From NCBI GenBank assembly GCA_045635745.1, contig JAZTWG010000045.1, positions 1 through 10,066 of the forward strand: a DNA stretch of 10,066 nt. Direction: 5' to 3'. Shown one piece after another: positions 6,455-10,066 of the stretch. The stretch comes from SIG78 sp045635745. Its GTDB lineage: Bacteria > Verrucomicrobiota > Lentisphaeria > Victivallales > Victivallaceae. How positions within the stretch are numbered: the first letter of the stretch is position 1; each line of letters begins with the position of its first letter. The position numbers and the translations under genes are program-made. Below the pieces are notes generated by a model. It saw nothing but the letters and a program-made list of their open reading frames with translations, searched no databases and had not been told where the DNA came from.

Positions 6455-7240
6455 ATGGAAGATTTGATGCAGACAATAGACCGGCGTTTGCAGCTCATAG
6501 GTTCGCTGATAGGCAGCTGTTGTGTTTGGAAGCGCACGGAGTTTTGTTTTACCGAACGGCGTCTGCCAAATTGTTACATGCACAATCACCCCTATTGCGA
6601 TGCGGTCAAACGCCAATGCGGGTTGAAATCCTGTCAACGCAACGATACAGATTTGATCATCCGGAGTTTGCGCAGCAGCGGTGAGCAGCCGTTTTTGCAC
6701 CAGTGCCATGCCGGAGCCTGCGAACTGGTTATTCCGATTTGTCGTACCGGGCGGGTTCTGGGGTGTGTATTGTGCGGGCCGTTCAGTATGCCCAATCAGG
6801 ATGAGCCTTTGCTGACGCCGTGGCGGGATAAGCTGAAAAATACTTTGCCGGAACTGGTAGATATTCTGCTGGCTGATTTACTGGAAAGGTTTTACAACCG
6901 TTATCCTGAATATACAAAGATGGATGGTCGGATAGTAAAAGCTTTGAATTTTATTGCCGCAAATTATTCAAAACATATAACGCTCAAAGCCGCCGCCGAA
7001 GCCGCTGCTTTGAGTCCTTCCAGATTTTCCCATCTATTTAAAAGCAGTTGCGGAATTGATTTTACGGGATATTTGCTCAACTTGCGTTTATCGGTAGCCT
7101 GCGATATGCTTAAACAGACCAATATATCTATTGGTGAAATTGCATTATTCTGCGGATTTGCCAGCCAGCAGCACTTTACGACTGCGTTCAAAAAATATTT
7201 GAATACCCCTCCCTCCCAATACCGGGTGGCAAAAAATTGA
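6455..7240 (+). CDS. PocR-domain AraC-family transcriptional regulator
   Basis: The 261-residue protein has an N-terminal PocR-type sensory domain (about 10-125). Supporting blocks are HPYCDAVKRQCGLKSCQRND, then PFLHQCHAGACELVIPI, then GRVLGCVLCGPF, the usual pattern of that family. Residues about 160-261 form the two helix-turn-helix motifs of AraC proteins (ITLKAAAEAAALSPSRFSHLFK, with the second motif ISIGEIALFCGFASQQHFTTAFKKY). ATG at 6455 is preceded by GGAAAG (6442-6447). Twelve cysteines lie in the first 107 residues, more than ligand binding alone would need, so metal or redox sensing is possible. The gene diverges from the prepilin operon and is its likely regulator. PocR domains are known or proposed to bind small organic molecules. 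The ligand here is unknown. Confidence 0.9.
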   Translation: MEDLMQTIDRRLQLIGSLIGSCCVWKRTEFCFTERRLPNCYMHNHPYCDAVKRQCGLKSCQRNDTDLIIRSLRSSGEQPFLHQCHAGACELVIPICRTGRVLGCVLCGPFSMPNQDEPLLTPWRDKLKNTLPELVDILLADLLERFYNRYPEYTKMDGRIVKALNFIAANYSKHITLKAAAEAAALSPSRFSHLFKSSCGIDFTGYLLNLRLSVACDMLKQTNISIGEIALFCGFASQQHFTTAFKKYLNTPPSQYRVAKN

Positions 7241-7400
7241 CCTTGAAATTATAAGGTGGGGACGGAATAAAACTCTCAAACTCAAACAGTTGCCAACAAT
7301 GCAATTTTGTATAACAATACCGTTTCAGCGAAAAACATTTCACAACGCACAGTCTATTGACTATTGCATATCTTTTGTACTTTATACTCTACAAATGCTC

Positions 7401-7425
7401 TGCGTAAAAGAATTTCTTTTAAGCA
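7401..7425. promoter_or_regulatory. 25-nt operator-like palindrome
   Basis: TGC-G-TAAAAGAA, a central T, and TTCTTTTA-A-GCA form two 12-base arms with a single mismatched pair (7404/7422). The odd-centred symmetric form resembles a homodimer binding site more than a terminator, because no T-run follows on either strand. No regulator can be assigned. Confidence 0.35.
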
Positions 7426-7446
7426 AGGCAATCAAAGTTAAAAAAG

Positions 7447-7596
7447 TCAACTTAATCGCTGCAACACACTTTCCAGTTTCTGCAATGCGGTGTTCATTGC
7501 ATTGAAAAGTTCGTTTTTTCTTCTGAAAAGAAAATCAAGATTTTCTCCGGGATAAAGCAAACAGCGTAATTCCCCAACATTCCCCTTTACAGCACA
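7447..7596 (-). pseudogene. possible C-terminal gene remnant
   Basis: On the minus strand a frame opens after a stop at 7597-7599 and ends with TGA at 7447-7449. It contains GELRCLLYPGENLDFLFRR and ends NTALQKLESVLQRLS, an amphipathic helix with normal-looking codon choice. There is no plausible start: the only internal ATG leaves 16 residues. It may continue an upstream frame after a frameshift. No family is recognised. A chance open frame is also possible. Confidence 0.25.
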
Positions 7597-7789
7597 CTAT
7601 GTGGCGAAGATCAGCCGCAGGGCAACGCCTGTCCCAATTCCGAAAAAACACGGCACAGAACACCGTTTTCGGGCATTTGTCGGCGTTTGGAAGAAGTTTG
7701 CAAGCAGTATTTGTTTTTAAAGTGTCATTGAGCATCTCTTTTTGAGGGAAAAAGAATTTTTGCACCCTACTATATGGCAAAAATCAGAA

Positions 7790-7981
7790 ATGTCGCCGGT
7801 GCGGCTATTTTTCGGGGCGGATTTTATTTCTGCGGAAAATACAGACATTTCGTTTGAGGTGAAAGCCGTTCTCTGTTTTAATTTTTATGCTTTCGGAGAT
7901 GTTTTCCGAAGAAACGGCATAGTTCTGCAAAATCGTATTGTCAACAACCGTCTTGAGCTTGAGAGATTTATTCCGAAGAAT
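7790..7981 (+). repeat. 192-bp dispersed repeat, copy 2
   Basis: This is the ungapped partner of 297-488, on the same strand and 7493 bases away, with the identical core at 7871-7935. The nested stems are GCCGTT (7865-7870) with AACGGC (7913-7918) and TTCGGA (7892-7897) with TCCGAA (7905-7910). The plus-strand frame starting at 7790 would give 64 residues ending at TAA 7982-7984. The minus-strand frame through the repeat is also open and continues to 8233. Neither frame shows clear coding selection. A Rho-independent terminator follows 17 bases later on the plus strand, as in copy 1. Confidence 0.75.
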
Positions 7982-7998
7982 TAAAACTGGTATTGTAA

Positions 7999-8048
7999 GG
8001 GTATTTTGGACAATTTCTGTTGGAAAATTCCAAAATTCCCTTTTTTTT
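7999..8048 (+). terminator. Rho-independent terminator behind repeat copy 2
   Basis: GGGTATTTTGGA (7999-8010) pairs with TCCAAAATTCCC (8029-8040) as a 12-bp stem with one mismatch and an 18-base loop. Eight T residues follow directly (8041-8048). It has no T-run on the minus strand, so it acts on plus-strand transcripts. It ends any RNA coming through the repeat, possibly from the regulator gene, and isolates the toxin-like gene downstream. Confidence 0.7.
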
Positions 8049-8261
8049 ACTCTGAAAATTTTGCATCGGCAGCACCCTGCGTGAGCATTGCCAACTTTTG
8101 ATGCGGACATAACCTTGAATAAATTTTTGTAAAATTCTTCCATTTTTCTCCTTTTCTCCTGCCATTTTGCCAATAATTCAATGATTTTATGTTGACAATA
8201 TGGGTTATAGATAGAGATCCATGATTTATGCAATAAGCGTTCATAAGGAAAGGAAAAGAAA

Positions 8262-9329
8262 ATGGAACTTGATCAAGTTATGCAAATGCTTGAAGAGAAA
8301 ACTGATGCAGGACTTGTAAAATTTATTTCAGACAAAGGTCCAAACAGTTGTGAAAATTGCCTCAAGCATCACGGCGAAATTTTCCATCTTGATGATCCAA
8401 ACAAACCCAAACTGCCCATTCACCCCAACTGTCGGTGTAAATATGAATTGATGACTCAATCAGAAATTATCTCCTATCAGGATGATTTGCAAAAAATCAA
8501 AACACAGCTTAACAATTACGGTAACCAGATCGCAGCTCAAGCAATTCAACTGTTGGCAGAATGCGACAGAGCAATAAAAACTCAAACCATAACACATTCA
8601 GCCAATGCTGTTGTGACAGCACTCCCTGTTGTTTATCAAACAATGAAAATAATTGAAAAAGGTAAAAATCTTGAGGAAAAAGTAGCCTCAACAGTTACAA
8701 GTGCAAAGCTGACTGCAATGGTAACTACCCTTCAGATTGGTCTTTGGACAATGAAAAAAATTGAGCAGACAGACAATTTTTTACAGGAAAAAATGGAGAG
8801 TATAGGAATTTATACCGTGTTGGACGAACTCAAATCCTGGCTTTCGCCAATGCAAAAAATTGAAGACTCATTAAAAAAATGGCATTATGACAGACTGAAT
8901 AATCCAATGCAGCAATCGTGGGCATTGCCACAATCACCGGAAGAAGCAATACGGCGAGGATTTGTGCGAGCACCTGACAGTCAGAATTTGTATCACCGGA
9001 ATAAAGGACAAAAAGATAACTTAAAGTACCATTCTCCAGAAACGGGGCAGGAAGTTATTTTTAACGGTCAGGGAAAAATTGTAACTGATGTCGAAAATAT
9101 TGGCACTTATAATTATTTTCCTGTTAGTGAGAGTATCAGTATAAATAATATTTTACATGTGGTAGCCGATGTTCTTCCTTATTACAAATGGGGCAATGAT
9201 GAGAAAGACACAACTTCTTTGGGGAATCGCCTTTTGGGTCCCGAAAATGGTCCATTTTTTGATCTTTGCTTAATGATATTGAAAATTATTGATGAATTTG
9301 AAAAAAATAATTTTCAATTGGAAAAATAA
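8262..9329 (+). CDS. MuF-signature polymorphic-toxin-like protein
   Basis: The 355-residue protein starts at ATG 8262 behind AGGAAAGG. Residues 28-61 carry C30-x2-C33, H36/H37, then P52 and HPNCRC (54-59), the closing signature of phage MuF/SPP1-gp7 head-associated domains. The rest of that roughly 110-residue domain is missing. Residues about 75-225 are helical with a repeat of about 36 residues (TMKIIEKGKNLEEKV at 127; TMKKIEQTDNFLQEKM at 163; a weaker MQKIEDSLKKW at 197). Residues about 235-345 (YHRNKGQKDNLKYHSPETGQ, then EVIFNGQGKIVTD, GTYNY at 281-285, and HVVADVLPYYKWGN at 299-312) resemble C-terminal domains I associate with Rhs-type and other polymorphic toxins. There is no signal peptide. 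Toxin activity is inferred and no catalytic residues are known. There is no convincing promoter in 8049-8261 (a TTGACA at 8192 lacks a -10 box). Confidence 0.7.
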   Translation: MELDQVMQMLEEKTDAGLVKFISDKGPNSCENCLKHHGEIFHLDDPNKPKLPIHPNCRCKYELMTQSEIISYQDDLQKIKTQLNNYGNQIAAQAIQLLAECDRAIKTQTITHSANAVVTALPVVYQTMKIIEKGKNLEEKVASTVTSAKLTAMVTTLQIGLWTMKKIEQTDNFLQEKMESIGIYTVLDELKSWLSPMQKIEDSLKKWHYDRLNNPMQQSWALPQSPEEAIRRGFVRAPDSQNLYHRNKGQKDNLKYHSPETGQEVIFNGQGKIVTDVENIGTYNYFPVSESISINNILHVVADVLPYYKWGNDEKDTTSLGNRLLGPENGPFFDLCLMILKIIDEFEKNNFQLEK

Positions 9330-9390
9330 TATCTTGTAAAATATTGCCTGATGGTGTATCTTAATACAAGGTATTCAGTGTGGAAATGTT

Positions 9391-10066
9391 ATGTTCAGCT
9401 TGGAAAATTCTTTTATCAGAATATTATTTGCTGCCATCATACAAATTATTTGTCTGGTGACAGCAATCTTTGGTGTTGTTTGTGCCGGAAAAAGAAAACA
9501 ATGGACCGGAATCATAAAATTCTTGTCTGAATTAGCCATTTCTTTTGCATGGTTGGTAATCGGTTCCGCAGTTTTGTCCCGTTTGAGTTTCAGTCATTCT
9601 CTCTTTGGATTGGCGATCTGTACCGTATGGGGCACTTTGGGGATCGTGCCGTTTATTTTTTCTTTGCTCAAGGAATTGAGAAAAGAAAATCCTGCGAATT
9701 GGGCGGAAACGATCTGGGGCATGATCACGGTACTGCTTTTTTGCGGAGCGTTATCCGTTGTACTTTATTACCAGTGCGTAACAAACGGTGTTTTTGTCAA
9801 AGATAAACTGTTTCAAGAAGAATGTTTGAATGCGATTTGCTGTTTTTTCATACTGCCGGTTATACTGTTTTTTATTCCGGTATTTTCTGTTTCGGCACTT
9901 ATATTGGGAACTCTCCGGGAAAAATGGGCAGGATTTCTCAAAAATCTCGGACTTCTTGCTGTTGCTCCAATTGGCTTTCTGATTTTTACAGGTACAGCGC
10001 TTTTTCAGCTTGATCGAATCAATGCCGGTCAATCAGACAGTATATATTCGATATTTGCCGCTGCTG
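9391..10066 (+). CDS. multi-pass membrane protein, 3' end outside window; candidate immunity or partner protein
   Basis: ATG at 9391 (GGAAA at 9382-9386 as a modest ribosome binding site) opens 225 codons with no stop before the window ends. Six hydrophobic segments are visible, at residues about 8-32, 42-65, 70-92, 107-128, 150-177 and 188-207, with short basic or acidic loops (CAGKRKQW, LLKELRKENPAN, LREKWAGF). There is no signal peptide apart from the first helix and no recognised family motif. It lies 61 bases after the toxin-like gene on the same strand with no terminator between, so co-transcription is likely. Position suggests an immunity or export role, but an unrelated membrane protein is equally possible on sequence alone. 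Confidence 0.7.
   Translation, partial: MFSLENSFIRILFAAIIQIICLVTAIFGVVCAGKRKQWTGIIKFLSELAISFAWLVIGSAVLSRLSFSHSLFGLAICTVWGTLGIVPFIFSLLKELRKENPANWAETIWGMITVLLFCGALSVVLYYQCVTNGVFVKDKLFQEECLNAICCFFILPVILFFIPVFSVSALILGTLREKWAGFLKNLGLLAVAPIGFLIFTGTALFQLDRINAGQSDSIYSIFAAA

Larger units (their letters stand above)
7241..7789. other. intergenic stretch with palindromes and no complete gene
   Basis: No complete gene is convincing in these 549 bases. They contain a 25-nt palindrome (7401-7425), a weak promoter-like pair upstream of it (TTGACT 7357-7362 and TATACT 7383-7388, with an overlong 20-base spacer), a possible minus-strand gene remnant (7447-7596) and a short inverted repeat AGAAAATC-AA-GATTTTCT (7529-7546). 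No terminator is visible directly behind the regulator gene. The next plus-strand terminator is at 7999-8048. Confidence 0.5.

Noticed and set aside
7240..7257. Hairpin ACCTT/AAGGT as the terminator of the regulator gene
   Set aside because: The stem is only 5 bp and is followed by a G-rich sequence, not T residues.
8192..8220. TTGACA as the -35 box of the toxin-like gene
   Set aside because: No acceptable -10 hexamer lies 16-18 bases downstream. The TATAGA that follows is only 8 bases away.
7805..8233. 142-codon minus-strand open frame spanning repeat copy 2 and its terminator
   Set aside because: It reads antisense through the terminator T-run, and three overlapping frames in the same stretch are equally open. 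The part shared with copy 1 is interrupted by a stop there. No ribosome binding site or family resemblance was found.
9330..9390. Terminator between the toxin-like gene and the membrane-protein gene
   Set aside because: A TATCTTGTA/TACAAGGTA pairing exists but has a loop of about 26 bases and no T-run.

Overview
The window looks like a chromosomal stretch from a Lentisphaerota bacterium (Victivallis-like). This is inferred from a secreted type IV prepilin-like protein with an N-terminal FTLIELLVVIAI segment and a C-terminal H-X9-DG motif, encoded next to a large exported carbohydrate-active-type protein, an FAD oxidoreductase of the PF12831 type and a PocR/AraC regulator. No rRNA, tRNA, transposase or CRISPR array is visible.

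Layout. The left 950 bases are debris-like: the tail of a gene with a strong terminator (1-172), a gene remnant (171-296), the first copy of a 192-bp dispersed repeat (297-488), a long bidirectional terminator palindrome (501-552), a cluster of ATGAAGC/GCTTCAT motifs (554-748), and the truncated 5' end of a 23S-rRNA-intervening-sequence-type four-helix-bundle gene (850-951). The last runs head-on into the 3' end of the next operon.

The middle, 913-6303 on the minus strand, is a tight three-gene operon: prepilin-like protein, a 1066-residue exported protein with a sugar-binding-type jelly roll and a helical C-terminal half, then an FAD-dependent oxidoreductase. Gene gaps are 15 and 6 bases. 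A cysteine-rich PocR/AraC regulator (6455-7240, plus strand) diverges from it. The 151-base gap holds candidate promoters in both directions and a direct repeat with 21-bp spacing that looks like an AraC-type operator. The simplest reading is a ligand-responsive module for capturing and breaking down a glycan, controlled by its own regulator.

The right part starts with a 549-base gap holding a 25-nt palindrome and a possible minus-strand gene remnant. It continues with the second copy of the 192-bp repeat (7790-7981), again followed by a plus-strand terminator (7999-8048). Then comes an unusual 355-residue protein (8262-9329). Its N-terminus has the Cys/His signature of the phage MuF/SPP1-gp7 family (ending HPNCRC), its middle is built of degenerate 33-36-residue helical repeats, and its C-terminus looks like a polymorphic-toxin domain. 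A six-helix membrane protein follows on the same strand and runs off the window (9391-10066). It is a candidate immunity or partner protein. This toxin-like pair and the two-copy structured repeat are the most novel parts of the window.
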